The translations under genes were made by a program, and so were the position numbers. This document shows, in pieces, positions 44,521-54,429 of a stretch of DNA of 64,000 nucleotides. Under the pieces are notes generated by a model that saw only the letters and a list, made by a program, of their open reading frames with translations, was not told the DNA's origin and did no database searches. Source of the stretch: Nostoc sp. WHI (GTDB lineage: Bacteria; Cyanobacteriota; Cyanobacteriia; Cyanobacteriales; Nostocaceae); assembly GCF_015714725.1 (NCBI RefSeq), contig NZ_WBKM01000374.1:1-64000 (forward strand), written 5' to 3'. The first letter of the stretch is position 1. Each line of letters begins with the position of its first letter.

Positions 44521-45927
44521 CTATTCCCCATTCCCAGTATGCAAAGTTTTTACCCATTTCAGGCGCTTTGGTCTTACCGACATCCGGGCAGTAGTACTGC
44601 TCATAACCACTAACCAGTGCAACATATATAAACTGCCACGCAGGGTTTGCAGCAGGAACAAAAAATATGTAGAAAGTGGGAATTTTTGCTCTTGACGTAT
44701 CCGTTTCAGACCTGTAAACATCCCTACCATTGACATAGTAGCGGACAAGCCTGTTATGGAACTTAACATTGGTGGACGATGACGGGCGATCGCCATTAAT
44801 AAATCTGGTACTGTTGCTGTAGGTAAGATATACATAATCAGCATAAAAATCAGCAAATCCCAGCTTTTGCGCCCTCCCATACGGTTTTTGAGAATTAAAT
44901 CCCAATAATCCAGATAGCGTTGATAACCGCCTTCTGCCCAACGGTTGCGTTGATGCCAGAGTGAAACTGCACTTGTCACTCCTTCTTCTTGCACCGCCGG
45001 ATGGAAAACACACTCAATATCCCACTTATCCAAATGTAAGCGGATTGTCAAATCCAAATCATCGGTAATGGTTTCCTCGTTCCAGCCACCGCAGCTTTCC
45101 AAGGCTGAACGCCTGACAAATTGACCATTGCCCCGCAGTTCGCCAATACCACCAAGGGCAGTTCGCTGTTGCTGAAACCAGGTATCAAGTGCCATTTCGG
45201 CCATTTGTCCCTTAGTCCAAAAGTTTTCTTTAGCGTTGGCGATCGCTTTTCGCACCTGCACCGCCCCCACCTTTTCTCTTTGAAATAAAGGGATTACCTG
45301 TTGCAGCAAGTCTGGTGTCACCTGGGCATCTGCATCAAATACTGCGATAATCTCGCCTTTTGTCAAAGGTAGTACCTGATTCAACGCCCCCGATTTGCCG
45401 CCACTAGCTTCTGCTGAACGCCTTAGTACTTTCAATTGCTCGTGTTTCTGTTCTAGCTCTGCTAATAAATATGGCGTGTTATCACTGCTGTAATCGTCAA
45501 TTATCCAGATTTCGTACTGCCCACCTGGATATTCCAGATTACAAAGATTTTTGACTAATTTAGCAATTACTGCTTCCTCATTTTTCGCAGCTACTAGCAC
45601 AGATACAGAGGGCAAATCTCCCTGTATTTCTTTTGGATAGCGACGGGATTTGGTAAACACTACCACCAAAGCATGAAATCCTAGAATGGTGGTCAGTCCT
45701 AGAATAAATATGGAAGCCCAAGAAACTAAATGTAGAGCGATCGTGCCACTCCAGACAAAAGTCAAGACTAGAGCTGCTTTACGTCTACGACCTTGAAACC
45801 GGGATGTTAAAGACACGGGATCTGTCTCTAACATTGACTCCTCATCTGCTGATAGGTCAGACAACAAGGAGTTGAGCGGATCAAGCTCTTGATAAGAATC
45901 TTTTTCGGGCCAGGAATTCGCTGGCAT
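44521..45927 (-). CDS. mgdA: Probable beta-monoglucosyldiacylglycerol synthase
   Basis: 468 residues, the length I expect for Nostoc homologues of Synechocystis Sll1377. It transfers glucose from UDP-glucose to diacylglycerol, the first step of cyanobacterial galactolipid synthesis. Seen: an N-terminal LLSDLSADEES and FQGRRRKAALVLTFVWSGTI segment, a TM pair (about 55-90), GT2 domain with DDYSSDNT, FDADAQ, TDDLDLTIRL and the processive-type HQRNRWAEGG, then C-terminal membrane helices. It resides in thylakoid or plasma membrane. It converges on dnaX. Confidence 0.87.
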   Translation of the reverse strand: MPANSWPEKDSYQELDPLNSLLSDLSADEESMLETDPVSLTSRFQGRRRKAALVLTFVWSGTIALHLVSWASIFILGLTTILGFHALVVVFTKSRRYPKEIQGDLPSVSVLVAAKNEEAVIAKLVKNLCNLEYPGGQYEIWIIDDYSSDNTPYLLAELEQKHEQLKVLRRSAEASGGKSGALNQVLPLTKGEIIAVFDADAQVTPDLLQQVIPLFQREKVGAVQVRKAIANAKENFWTKGQMAEMALDTWFQQQRTALGGIGELRGNGQFVRRSALESCGGWNEETITDDLDLTIRLHLDKWDIECVFHPAVQEEGVTSAVSLWHQRNRWAEGGYQRYLDYWDLILKNRMGGRKSWDLLIFMLIMYILPTATVPDLLMAIARHRPPMLSSITGLSATMSMVGMFTGLKRIRQEQKFPLSTYFLFLLQTLRGSLYMLHWLVVMSSTTARMSVRPKRLKWVKTLHTGNGE

Positions 45928-46060
45928 AGGTTACTTGATTCAAAAACCAGTATTTGTCTACACCTATAAAGAAGCTGGTAATCACGTAACACCAAACTGT
46001 ACAACCTCCACACACCTTCAGCCAACCCTGAGATTGACAGTAATCGTCTACCTCTTTCAA

Positions 46061-46250
46061 CTTACGATAGAGCTAGTAGAGTCACATATCAATAGGAACT
46101 CTGGTTGGGCAAAGCGATAGAAAGGTAGTAGCAGCTTGTAGTTGGGAGAAACAGCAATAAAACTATCCACCACTTTAAAGTGAGGATTTTTAGCCTTATT
46201 GCCTCCAGCTTCAATAAAAGTTAATGCAGCATCATTGTAACCGAAATTTT
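46061..46250 (-). pseudogene. Protein-like remnant without start codon
   Basis: On the minus strand about 64 codons read YNDAALTFIEAGGNKAKNPH, then FKVVDSFIAVSPNYKLLLPF and YRFAQPEF before a stop. The sequence looks like real protein, but a TAA lies just before it and no start is present. It is probably the 3' part of a lost gene. The family is not recognised. Confidence 0.35.
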
Positions 46251-46408
46251 AATATTTCTTAGCAGTAACTTCATTTATTGGGCATTGGGCATGAGTGATT
46301 AGTGATTTCCCCTCGCTCCCTACTGCGTGCTTTAGACACATCTTTTGGGAATACTACTAATATCCACTAATATCCCTAGTTGCCAACTAACTTGAGGAAT
46401 ATTTCATA

Positions 46409-46783
46409 ATGTCTATTGAGCAACTCCAGCCTGCCACTCAACAACAAGCCAGTGTTTACTTACCTTACGTTCAACTCGCTAGACGGAATTTCTTACCCTA
46501 TGCCATCAGTCTCTATCAAAAAGGGGTCTTGGAGGGACAAAGGAAGATAGAAGCCAGTGAGCATGTCCCCTTTGTCGCCTCCTGGAATGTTGCTACTCTA
46601 CCCTCAGACTTAACACGTTGCCGAATCCAGTTTGATGGCAATGCTGATCTGAGTTACGAACTGATGATGGCCAGTTTCGAGTTTATTAATTTTTTAATTG
46701 AACTTATGGACAACTATAAACGTCATCGCCTGACCGATTTTTCACAACCGTTTTACCGGAAGCTACTGCGTATAGACGATTGA
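46409..46783 (+). CDS. Conserved cyanobacterial hypothetical protein
   Basis: 124 residues, soluble and mixed alpha/beta (LARRNFLPYAISLYQKGVLE, CRIQFDGNADLSYELMMASF). Aromatic and basic residues are rich near the end (NYKRHRLTDFSQPFYRKLLR). I recall similar proteins in filamentous cyanobacteria but no function. gaggaatatttcata may serve as ribosome site. It stands alone between repeat-rich stretches. Confidence 0.65.
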   Translation: MSIEQLQPATQQQASVYLPYVQLARRNFLPYAISLYQKGVLEGQRKIEASEHVPFVASWNVATLPSDLTRCRIQFDGNADLSYELMMASFEFINFLIELMDNYKRHRLTDFSQPFYRKLLRIDD

Positions 46784-46932
46784 TTAAATTAAACCGGATT
46801 TTTACCAGTTCGGCTAATCTTCAAAACTAAGCTATGTGATAGCAACCAAATAATTCAAAAAAACATTAATTTTATCAAGAAAGAATTCAGGAGTCAGGAA
46901 TCAGAATTCAGAATAGATTTTGTGCGATGGCC

Positions 46933-47024
46933 AGAACTTACGCAACCAATAGCCGAAAAGAATGATTTTTAGGTAGGGGCAATTCATGAATTGTCCCTAC
47001 AGCGTGTAGTTTTGCGTAAGTCCT
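46933..47024. mobile_element. 91-bp MITE-like element, copy 2
   Basis: Starts agaacttacgcaaccaatag and ends gtagttttgcgtaagtcct; same orientation as copy 1 at 6374-6464. Another dispersed fragment (cgttggcgcagcctctcgta) follows at about 47046. Confidence 0.8.
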
Positions 47025-47122
47025 AGATGGTTAATGACTCTTGCCGTTGGCGCAGCCTCTCGTACAGAAGTGCAGCGTCTCATAGAGAAGGGTCGAAGTG
47101 CGGATTTTAATCCCCCAATAAT

Positions 47123-47157
47123 TGATTCTGAATTTTGGCTTCTGAATTCAGAATCAA
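47123..47157. terminator. Inverted repeat at the 3' end of the Uma2 gene
   Basis: ttgattctgaatt (about 47123-47135) pairs with aattcagaatcaa (47145-47157) around a short loop, overlapping the Uma2 stop at 47154. It may end that minus-strand transcript; the T-tract is weak. Confidence 0.45.
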
Positions 47158-47741
47158 TCATCGCTTTCCGCAAAATTTACTTGCTCGTAAAGGTCGCCAA
47201 GTTGAATTTTAAAATCAATTGTTTGCAGCAATAAAATTGCAGATTCGCCTTCAATTTCAGTAAACAACCATTGACCTTCCGCAGTTTTTACATACTGCAT
47301 AACATGATAGTAATATTGGTCGATTAAAATATATTCTTTAAATTCAGGAGTTGAGCGATAATACGAAAACTTATCTCCTTGGTGATAATTTTTAGTCGAT
47401 TTAGATAAAACTTCGGCAATTAGTAAGGGATTCATAACGGTAGTCGTATTCGTTTCCGTATAAACAGGTTGTCCCTGAATTACCATCACATCTGGATAAG
47501 TATGCTGCCGATAACGAGGTATCCACAAACGTACATCAGCCATATAGACATCATATTTTTTACCTCTTAAAGCAATTTTTAATGAGGCAGCTAAATTCAG
47601 TGAAATTTTATTATGATTGGTAGTACCACCTGTCATCGGAATGATTTCTCCATCGCGGTATTCACTTCTGAATTCTGCCTTTTCTTCAAGTTCTAAATAT
47701 TCTTCAGGTGTGTAATGGCGTTTTTGTGTTTCTAATTGCAT
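47154..47741 (-). CDS. Uma2-family (DUF820) endonuclease-like protein
   Basis: 195 residues from ATG 47741, which follows aggtgatattttt; a start at 47801 is less likely. Hallmarks of Uma2 are YTPEEYLELEEKAEFRSEYR, DGEIIPMTGGTTNHNKI, the Asp/Glu pair in YPDVMVI and PLLIAEVLSKST (PD-(D/E)xK-like). These proteins are very abundant in cyanobacteria; cellular substrate unknown. It overlaps an inverted repeat at its 3' end. Confidence 0.9.
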   Translation of the reverse strand: MQLETQKRHYTPEEYLELEEKAEFRSEYRDGEIIPMTGGTTNHNKISLNLAASLKIALRGKKYDVYMADVRLWIPRYRQHTYPDVMVIQGQPVYTETNTTTVMNPLLIAEVLSKSTKNYHQGDKFSYYRSTPEFKEYILIDQYYYHVMQYVKTAEGQWLFTEIEGESAILLLQTIDFKIQLGDLYEQVNFAESDD

Positions 47742-48045
47742 AAAAATATCACCTATTTGTCGGCGACTAAAATTTTTGGGCAGAAAAGTGATGAGGTTCA
47801 ATCTTCACTAGTAATTCACACCCTAATCGTATCAGGTCTTTTTTTAGAAAAGTCTTGACGGTTTAAACCTGCGATTTTTATCGCATGTATCTACCGTTGC
47901 GAAGAACCTAGAATTTGATAGCCCGCAACTTGGCTTATTAGTGAAGAGCTAAAAGTCGTCGCTAGTTAGCACAGCTTACCACTAACTGTCATAATCGGCT
48001 GCTGCGTTTTGTTTGTGTCACCTGCTTAGTAATGTATAATAACTT
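47742..48045. other. Intergenic region
   Basis: About 300 bp without a gene or clear element before MITE copy 3. Confidence 0.5.
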
Positions 48046-48136
48046 AGGACTTACGCAAAGCTACACACGGTAGGGGCAATTCATGAATTGCCCCTACCAT
48101 AAAATAAGGGTTTCGACTATTGTTTGCGTAAGTCCT
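48046..48136. mobile_element. 91-bp MITE-like element, copy 3 (inverted)
   Basis: aggacttacgcaaagctaca at the left and ttgtttgcgtaagtcct at the right, inner palindrome gtaggggcaattcatgaatt. Its orientation is opposite to copies 1 and 2. It lies 68 bp upstream of moaD. Confidence 0.8.
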
Positions 48137-48204
48137 ATAACTTTCAAAAGTTCAGGGTGCTTGTCAAGTATTAAACTATTTGCTGGTGCTGCAAAGCATG
48201 TTGT

Positions 48205-48465
48205 ATGTCTAAATCTGCAATCACAGTTACCGTCAAATTATTCGCTGCTTATCAAGAAGCCTTTAAGGTTTCAGAACTGGTGCTGGAATTTCCTAATGGT
48301 ACGCCGGTTAGAGCAGTATGCGATCGCCTCATAGCCGAACACGCCGAACTCTCCCAATGGCGTGACATCACCCGCTTTGGGATTAATCTGATATTTGTTG
48401 AATCGGATACCCTACTAGAAGATGGAGATGAAGTAGTGCTCATTCCGCCAGTCAGCGGCGGTTAA
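48205..48465 (+). CDS. moaD: MoaD/ThiS family sulfur-carrier protein
   Basis: 86 residues with a beta-grasp fold (ITVTVKLFAAYQEAFKV, RFGINLIFVESDTLLEDGDE) and the C-terminal VVLIPPVSGG. The terminal Gly-Gly is adenylated and thiocarboxylated to donate sulfur in molybdopterin or a related pathway. No moaE or ThiF-like partner is adjacent, so the pathway is uncertain. MITE copy 3 is just upstream. Confidence 0.88.
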   Translation: MSKSAITVTVKLFAAYQEAFKVSELVLEFPNGTPVRAVCDRLIAEHAELSQWRDITRFGINLIFVESDTLLEDGDEVVLIPPVSGG

Positions 48466-48510
48466 GCAACTGATTGTTGAGTGGAGATTCTCACTTCTTT
48501 ACTCAGCACT

Positions 48511-51474
48511 CTATTTCACCTTAGCGCGGAAGCGAACAAAGCCGTAAAAATCCTTGACTAAATTAGGTAAATCTGGACTCCGCGTGATATTTACCACCAC
48601 AGATCCATTGGTGTTAGCACCGCAGTATGATGGGGCTGGGTCGTTAGCAGCATAAAAACGTCCGCGATCGCCATCCTCTATATTGCTAAGGTAAACCGTA
48701 GGAGTGCTAGAACTAACTGCAAGGGCTATACCTTGATTTGCTCCTGGTAAGCCGCCATCACCAGGAGTATTACCATTAAACGCAGTCGGAATAAAAGTAG
48801 TACTGGTAGGAACTAAATCGCAGAATTTGACGTTAGTAGCATCACTCGGGCCCTTCGAGAGGAAGTAGATAGTGTATTCCAAATCATCTCCTGGCTTGAC
48901 AGTCCCAGCATTAATCAATCCCCGCAAGTAACTAGCAGGCCATTTTGAATCGTTATCATCAGAAGCATAGGGTTCTGGTACATAGTTGGCATCAGTAATC
49001 GCAATGTTGCTGCGACCATCTACAATGTCGGTTAAATCTTGGTTATTGATGCGGGTAATGCGTTTCACTAGCAGCAACTTAGCGTTAATCTGACCATTAT
49101 TATTCTTGCCAACGCTGGTAATACGACTACCTGTAGAATCGGTGTCTATGGTCGATAGGTAGTTGGGACACCGGGTTTTAGCGTTTTCACTAGTAGTTGC
49201 TTCCCAGCAAGCACTGGCATTGGTATCTTTGCCATTTGGAGTCAAGCTGATAGACTGACCATTGCTACCCCCAATTAGGGAAGACTGATAAGTATTGTCC
49301 CAGAGATTGAGAACACTTGCGGGAGGTGTATTAACCTCACCACCACTGCCATAGGCGATATAGTCAATAATTTTATCCTGATTATCGTACAACCAAATAT
49401 CATCACCGGAGTTGTTGAGTTTGGGAGTTTGTCCTAACCAAGCTTGAAAAGCTGCTGCTGTTGCTTGATGAGTGGCGTTGTTATTTCCAATCCAAATCAC
49501 AGCATATTGCCCTGGTTGTAAAGTTGTACCGTTAGGAAATATATAAGTAAAGCCGTTAGTACTATCATTATCATTAGCAGTTAAGTGTCCATCTGCTAAC
49601 TTAAAACCACTCAAATCTACAGGGGATAAGGAAGCATTATAAAGTTCAATAAATTCGTCGTTAGTGTTAGTAGTAGTACCCGTTTCGTTATACAAGACTT
49701 CATTGATGATGACTTTGCCAGCATTGCCTGAAACGACATCAACAATATTTAATGGAGTTGGTTGAGTTTGACCAGGATAATAAGTCCATAAATCTAGAGC
49801 TTTGCTATCTCCAAAAGAGCCATTGCATGATGTTCCCGCGTTACCATTGTTACCAAGCTGACCAAATTTCCGGTCATTGCTGGCGGTATCAAAGCCATTA
49901 ATCGGGTCGCTGAAGGCTGGGTTTGGTGGAGCAATACCACAAAGTACTTGACCGACAGTACCAACGGTAGCACCATTGATGGTTTTATAACCACGGTCGT
50001 CATAAAATGCTCTTGTGTTGCCTATGGGATTAGTGGCATTCAGCATTGTAATGGTAGGGCCGCCAGTAAAATTGTTTTCCGCATCCAACAGGGGAAAGTG
50101 ATATTCACCCCCAAAGGTTCTGACTTGGACTTTATAATTACTGCCAACCGGGAAAAAATTGCCACTGTTATCTTTCCCATCCCAACTAACCGTTTGCTGT
50201 CCCGTTCCGGTCATAATCCCTCGTAAAAGACGGTTTTGGGAGTTGGTGGGATCAAAATTGTTGCCGTCTCGGCTGATAATGAGTTCGTAAGTACCTGTGA
50301 CGTTGCTGCCAAAGGATAAAGTACCGCCCGTACCGAAAGAACTGTTATTTCCTACAACTGTGCCGTTGAATTGTAAATTACTCACAACAGGAATAATTGG
50401 GCTAAGGGGAATACCAGTTCCGTCTAAGGTGCCATCAGCTTTGTGACGTTCAATGTACGGAAGTACGCTAGCATCGATAGAGTTGAAAAAGGTAGCGTAT
50501 TGGGGACGAGCTAGGCTAACATTTTGCAAGCTAGTCAGTTGACTGTTTGTCCCTAATATGTCGTGGTAGAGAGGTGTTTTACCGTCACTGTCAAAAAAGC
50601 CAGTTTGATTACCATAGAGGGCAAATCCATTCGGATCTGTACCTCTAAGTTCTACTTTATATCTAAAGCCATCTATGGTTACAGGATAGACTGGGAAGTT
50701 GAGATATCGACCGTTATTGCCAGTAAAGAAGGCAATATAGTAGCTGAATAACCGTCCGTTTAAGTCGGTTATTGAGGTATCGCTGCTTCGTACCGTTACA
50801 TCCCAAGCTGCAACACTGGTTCCTTGATCAGCCTTAAAGTTTCTCAGGTCGGTCAAATTAATTTCACCAGTGGGAAGAATATTATTTGCGGCGTTACCTC
50901 CATCAGGCCCGTGGAAAACAATATCATAAACTCCAGTGGATGGAGCTTGGTAGTAGCATGGAATATAGCCGTTGGGATTGCCTCCACCAGAAATAGCACG
51001 GGGGCCATTTAACTCCTGGGAGCGAGTTGAGATAACACCAGATCCAACAGGTTGAGATCCAACAGGTGGAGAAGTACACAGAAAATCTTCTGTACCGGGT
51101 ATAGTTTCACTGCCAATCTTTCCAGTGACACGACCGGGATTGTAAACGCGGATATCACCCTTCTGTCCCGCTGCCCCAACTACCCCAACTGCGCTGGAAC
51201 CCAAAAGAATATACTCACCTTGATTGGCATAGACTTTCAGTAAGGTTCGCCGTAGAATCAGGTTGCCATAGAAATCATTCCGCCAATCTATGTTAGCCCT
51301 GCTACTGCTGGCTGGGGCGCTACTGGGATACAGGGTACGACTGCCTTCAGCTTGAGCAAGTTGTGTCCAGCAACTCAGGGCGCACAGTGATAGAGTCAGG
51401 CTACTTAGTAGTTTTTTATAACGGTTTTTGTCGGTGTTGTTGGCCGCTAAAAGATGTTTTAAAAGTAGACTCAT
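48511..51474 (-). CDS. Large secreted lamin-tail-domain surface protein
   Basis: 987 residues from ATG 51474; a start at 51531 would add a run derived from a dispersed repeat. A signal peptide (about 1-42, ending QLAQA) directs export. The middle is rich in Asn, Gly, Thr and Ser, with FlgD-like VSWDGKDNSGNFFPVGSNYK. A lamin-tail domain (about 600-725) reads VIINEVLYNETGTTTN ... EFIELYNASLSPVDLSGFKL. The C-terminal part (about 830-987) is DUF11-like. It should be an extracellular or cell-surface protein; no enzymatic role is visible. Confidence 0.83.
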   Translation of the reverse strand: MSLLLKHLLAANNTDKNRYKKLLSSLTLSLCALSCWTQLAQAEGSRTLYPSSAPASSSRANIDWRNDFYGNLILRRTLLKVYANQGEYILLGSSAVGVVGAAGQKGDIRVYNPGRVTGKIGSETIPGTEDFLCTSPPVGSQPVGSGVISTRSQELNGPRAISGGGNPNGYIPCYYQAPSTGVYDIVFHGPDGGNAANNILPTGEINLTDLRNFKADQGTSVAAWDVTVRSSDTSITDLNGRLFSYYIAFFTGNNGRYLNFPVYPVTIDGFRYKVELRGTDPNGFALYGNQTGFFDSDGKTPLYHDILGTNSQLTSLQNVSLARPQYATFFNSIDASVLPYIERHKADGTLDGTGIPLSPIIPVVSNLQFNGTVVGNNSSFGTGGTLSFGSNVTGTYELIISRDGNNFDPTNSQNRLLRGIMTGTGQQTVSWDGKDNSGNFFPVGSNYKVQVRTFGGEYHFPLLDAENNFTGGPTITMLNATNPIGNTRAFYDDRGYKTINGATVGTVGQVLCGIAPPNPAFSDPINGFDTASNDRKFGQLGNNGNAGTSCNGSFGDSKALDLWTYYPGQTQPTPLNIVDVVSGNAGKVIINEVLYNETGTTTNTNDEFIELYNASLSPVDLSGFKLADGHLTANDNDSTNGFTYIFPNGTTLQPGQYAVIWIGNNNATHQATAAAFQAWLGQTPKLNNSGDDIWLYDNQDKIIDYIAYGSGGEVNTPPASVLNLWDNTYQSSLIGGSNGQSISLTPNGKDTNASACWEATTSENAKTRCPNYLSTIDTDSTGSRITSVGKNNNGQINAKLLLVKRITRINNQDLTDIVDGRSNIAITDANYVPEPYASDDNDSKWPASYLRGLINAGTVKPGDDLEYTIYFLSKGPSDATNVKFCDLVPTSTTFIPTAFNGNTPGDGGLPGANQGIALAVSSSTPTVYLSNIEDGDRGRFYAANDPAPSYCGANTNGSVVVNITRSPDLPNLVKDFYGFVRFRAKVK

Positions 51475-51802
51475 TGATGCTTCACTAGCTCCTGATTTTA
51501 ATTTAATGTGGCGATGTCTGCGCTCAACCACTCTCGTCTACGCACTACTACATTCACCGCAGATTCAGAGGTGTCATACTGATAATGAGTAGCGGACGCT
51601 TCTAACGCTAATGTACTTAGACGATGCCCGTTTTTAGGTTGCCCAATTTGGATGAAAATCTACCATCTTGATTTACTATTCACTGTGGCGATCGCTTTTA
51701 AATTCTTAAATTTTGTTGATTTGGTTGATAGGTCTTTGAAGACGCGATTTATCGCGTCTCTACATGGGGCTTTGGGCTGATCTGAACTAGATTGAACTAT
51801 AA
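51475..51802. other. Intergenic region with repeats
   Basis: Holds a degenerate 29-bp repeat copy (about 51508-51545) and a hairpin agacgcgatttatcgcgtct at about 51740-51759. No gene is seen. Confidence 0.6.
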
Positions 51803-52651
51803 TTATGACTTAGCACTTAGCTTCACTAAGTTGTCTAACTCTTGCTGCATCTGACTGACAACTAATTCATAACATTCATTGACATATTGGCGATCGCTGG
51901 CTACTTCCCGACCGTAGCGTTCAAATACAATTGGTGGACAAACACGTGTGTATATGGACACAGGTAATGGAATGTTAGGCAGTGGGCCAAATGCTAATCC
52001 CCAAGGCAATCCGAGATAGATCGGAAAAACTTCTGGATCAATGCCAAAGGGCCAAGGCATTCCCCACTCGTGAAGTTGCTGCACAATTTTGTAGCAGTCA
52101 GCGATCACAATTAGCGTATCGTGGGCACCCCAGGATATCATAGGTATAATCGGCACATTTTCCCGCAACGCTAACTTGATAAATCCTTGCCGTCCCGCAA
52201 AATGGATTTTGTTACGCAAATGATGCGGTCGAAAAACATCTTCGGCTCCGCCTGGGTAAACTAGCAAACTAGCTTCAGAGCGCAAGGCTTCGTAAGCCAT
52301 TTTCGGATGAGCTATGATAGCTCCAGCCTTGGCAACCAGTTGGGCTAATGGTGGGCTAACCTGCCAGGCTTTAGGATGCATTAAACCATAGACTGGTCGT
52401 TCTACACCAAATTCTCGAAACCAGTCGTACATCATCATCGTCATATCGGGAGCCGCGAGTCCCCCATTGTGCGAACCGACAAGGAGAACTTTTTGCTGGG
52501 GTGGAATATTGTCCCAGCCACTAGTTTTAACTCGAAAATAGTAGTGATATAAAAAGCCCAGCAAGGGTATTAGAGATTCGATGAACTTTGGATCTCGCTC
52601 ATCCAAAGACCAACCAGTTTTTTTGTTGAGGAAATGTTGCTTTTTTAACAT
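51803..52651 (-). CDS. Lysophospholipid acyltransferase-like (LPLAT/MGAT-type) protein
   Basis: 282 residues. The block SHNGGLAAPDMTMM substitutes for the usual NHx4D, and YPGGAEDVFRPH resembles the PGG motif of the DGAT2/MGAT branch. Other conserved parts are MHPKAWQVSPP and PIIPMISWGAHDT. The enzyme likely transfers acyl chains to a glycerolipid or other hydrophobic acceptor. No membrane helix is strong, so peripheral association is likely. Two flanking intergenic stretches have repeats. Confidence 0.83.
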   Translation of the reverse strand: MLKKQHFLNKKTGWSLDERDPKFIESLIPLLGFLYHYYFRVKTSGWDNIPPQQKVLLVGSHNGGLAAPDMTMMMYDWFREFGVERPVYGLMHPKAWQVSPPLAQLVAKAGAIIAHPKMAYEALRSEASLLVYPGGAEDVFRPHHLRNKIHFAGRQGFIKLALRENVPIIPMISWGAHDTLIVIADCYKIVQQLHEWGMPWPFGIDPEVFPIYLGLPWGLAFGPLPNIPLPVSIYTRVCPPIVFERYGREVASDRQYVNECYELVVSQMQQELDNLVKLSAKS

Positions 52652-52883
52652 CGAGGCATTTTAACAGGATTTGTCAATGTCAAACAATCCCTTATGTTGT
52701 ACTTGTAAGAAAGGCGTTGCTGATTAATTGGGATAAATTTTGTTTCGCGCAAAGGCGCAAAGGCGCAAAAAATCTAGATTTATCTTTTGGTAACAATCTC
52801 AATTAATCTCGCATTTATGCAACGCCGTAAGAAAGTATCTATTCTCCGAAAGTGGCAATTGCCTATCAAAAGCAGGGAGTTAA
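52652..52883. other. Intergenic region with cgcaaagg repeat
   Basis: gcgcaaaggcgcaaaggcgc at about 52747-52770, the same short tandem repeat as near 23701. No gene. Confidence 0.55.
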
Positions 52884-53020
52884 CCCAATACCGTTCGGAT
52901 AAGATCCCCCCGCCTGTGGCGACCCCCTTAAAAAGGGGGTAAAAGAGATATGAGCAAGCCTTTTTAAGGGGGGTTGGGGGATCTTCGAGGAATAAACACG
53001 TTAACCGAACTGTATTGGGG
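52884..53020. mobile_element. About 137-bp MITE-like element, copy B
   Basis: Ends cccaataccgttcgg and ccgaactgtattgggg are inverted repeats; interior gatcccccc...cttaaaaaggggg...ctttttaagggg. It is related to 30498-30635 and 62706-62843. Confidence 0.8.
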
Positions 53021-53126
53021 AGTTAACCGGCATGAAAAAATAATCAGGGGTTTGAACACACAAAAATATGGCAACTTTTGTAGGTTGTGATACGCTATCT
53101 GCTTGAGGAGTGACAAGGTACTGAAA

Positions 53127-54227
53127 ATGACTAAACTGCGCGTGGGGTTATTGTTTGGTGGTCGTTCGGGAGAGCATGAAGTTTCGATCAACTCAGCACG
53201 GGCGATCGCTAAAGCTTTGAGTGCAGAGGAAAATGCTAGTAAGTACGAAATACTGCCTTTTTACATCCAGAAAGATGGATGTTGGCTAGCGGGAGAAGCA
53301 CCCCAAAAGGTCTTAGGAACTGGCATCCCGCTACTGGAATCTGAACAATCAACTTCTGAGGGATATTTGACATCCAACCCCCAAAGCCAAACCCTGAGCA
53401 AGTGGCAATCTCCCTCTCAAGTTGCTGAAGTGGATGTTTGGTTTCCTGTTCTCCACGGCCCTAACGGTGAAGATGGGACAATTCAAGGGTTACTCACCTT
53501 GATGCAAGTCCCTTTTGTCGGTTCTGGGGTGTTAGGTTCGGCAATGGGGATGGATAAAATTGCGATGAAAATGGCCTTTGAGCAAGCGGGATTAGCACAG
53601 GTGAAATACAAGGCGATAACTAGAGCGCAAGTTTGGTCAAATCCTTGTGTGTTTCCGAAACTCTGTGATGAAATTGAAGCAACATTAGGTTATCCGGCTT
53701 TTGTCAAGCCTGCTAATTTGGGTTCATCAGTGGGCATTGCCAAAGTGCGATCGCGCCAAGAATTAGAAGCCGCTTTGGATAATGCTGCCAGCTATGACCG
53801 TCGGCTAGTTGTGGAAGCTGGTGTGGTAGCGAGAGAAGTCGAGTGTGCCGTTTTAGGTAACGATCAACCCCAAGCCTCTGTCATTGGAGAGATTACCTAT
53901 GACAGTGATTTTTACGATTATGAAACTAAATATACTGAGGGTCGGGCAGATTTACTGATACCTGCACCAATTCCAGATGCGATCGCTCGTCAAATTCAGG
54001 ATATGGCTTTGCAAGCTTTTGCAGCAGTTGACGCTGCGGGGTTAGCAAGGGTAGATTTTTTCTACGTGGAAGCGACAAAAGAAGTTTTGATTAACGAAAT
54101 CAATACGTTCCCAGGCTTTACTGCAACGAGTATGTATCCTCAACTTTGGGCTTATAGTGGAGTCTCCTTTCCAGAATTAGTTGATCGATTAATTCAACTT
54201 GCTATTGAAAGGAATTCTGCTAGCTAA
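53127..54227 (+). CDS. ddl: D-alanine--D-alanine ligase
   Basis: 366 residues from ATG 53127 ([20 protein letters not shown], the family opening). The ATP-grasp fold shows [27 protein letters not shown] and the C-terminal signature [16 protein letters not shown]. It joins two D-alanines with ATP for peptidoglycan precursors in the cytoplasm. A TTG frame eight codons upstream is less likely. A membrane protein follows 202 bp downstream. Confidence 0.95.
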   Translation: MTKLRVGLLFGGRSGEHEVSINSARAIAKALSAEENASKYEILPFYIQKDGCWLAGEAPQKVLGTGIPLLESEQSTSEGYLTSNPQSQTLSKWQSPSQVAEVDVWFPVLHGPNGEDGTIQGLLTLMQVPFVGSGVLGSAMGMDKIAMKMAFEQAGLAQVKYKAITRAQVWSNPCVFPKLCDEIEATLGYPAFVKPANLGSSVGIAKVRSRQELEAALDNAASYDRRLVVEAGVVAREVECAVLGNDQPQASVIGEITYDSDFYDYETKYTEGRADLLIPAPIPDAIARQIQDMALQAFAAVDAAGLARVDFFYVEATKEVLINEINTFPGFTATSMYPQLWAYSGVSFPELVDRLIQLAIERNSAS

Positions 54228-54429
54228 CGAAAAAAATAAGCGAACTTATTTCAGATTATTCTGGCAAAAAGATCCAACAAATACAGAATTTTGGCAAAAG
54301 TTAGCCGGATTTTGTATCTTATGTTATACAAAAAAAGCTACTTGAATCTAAAACTTTGTTACGGATACCTGATGTTTAACTCCTCCAGTACAATTTATTG
54401 ACTAGAGGGGTACAAATCTGAAAGTAATC

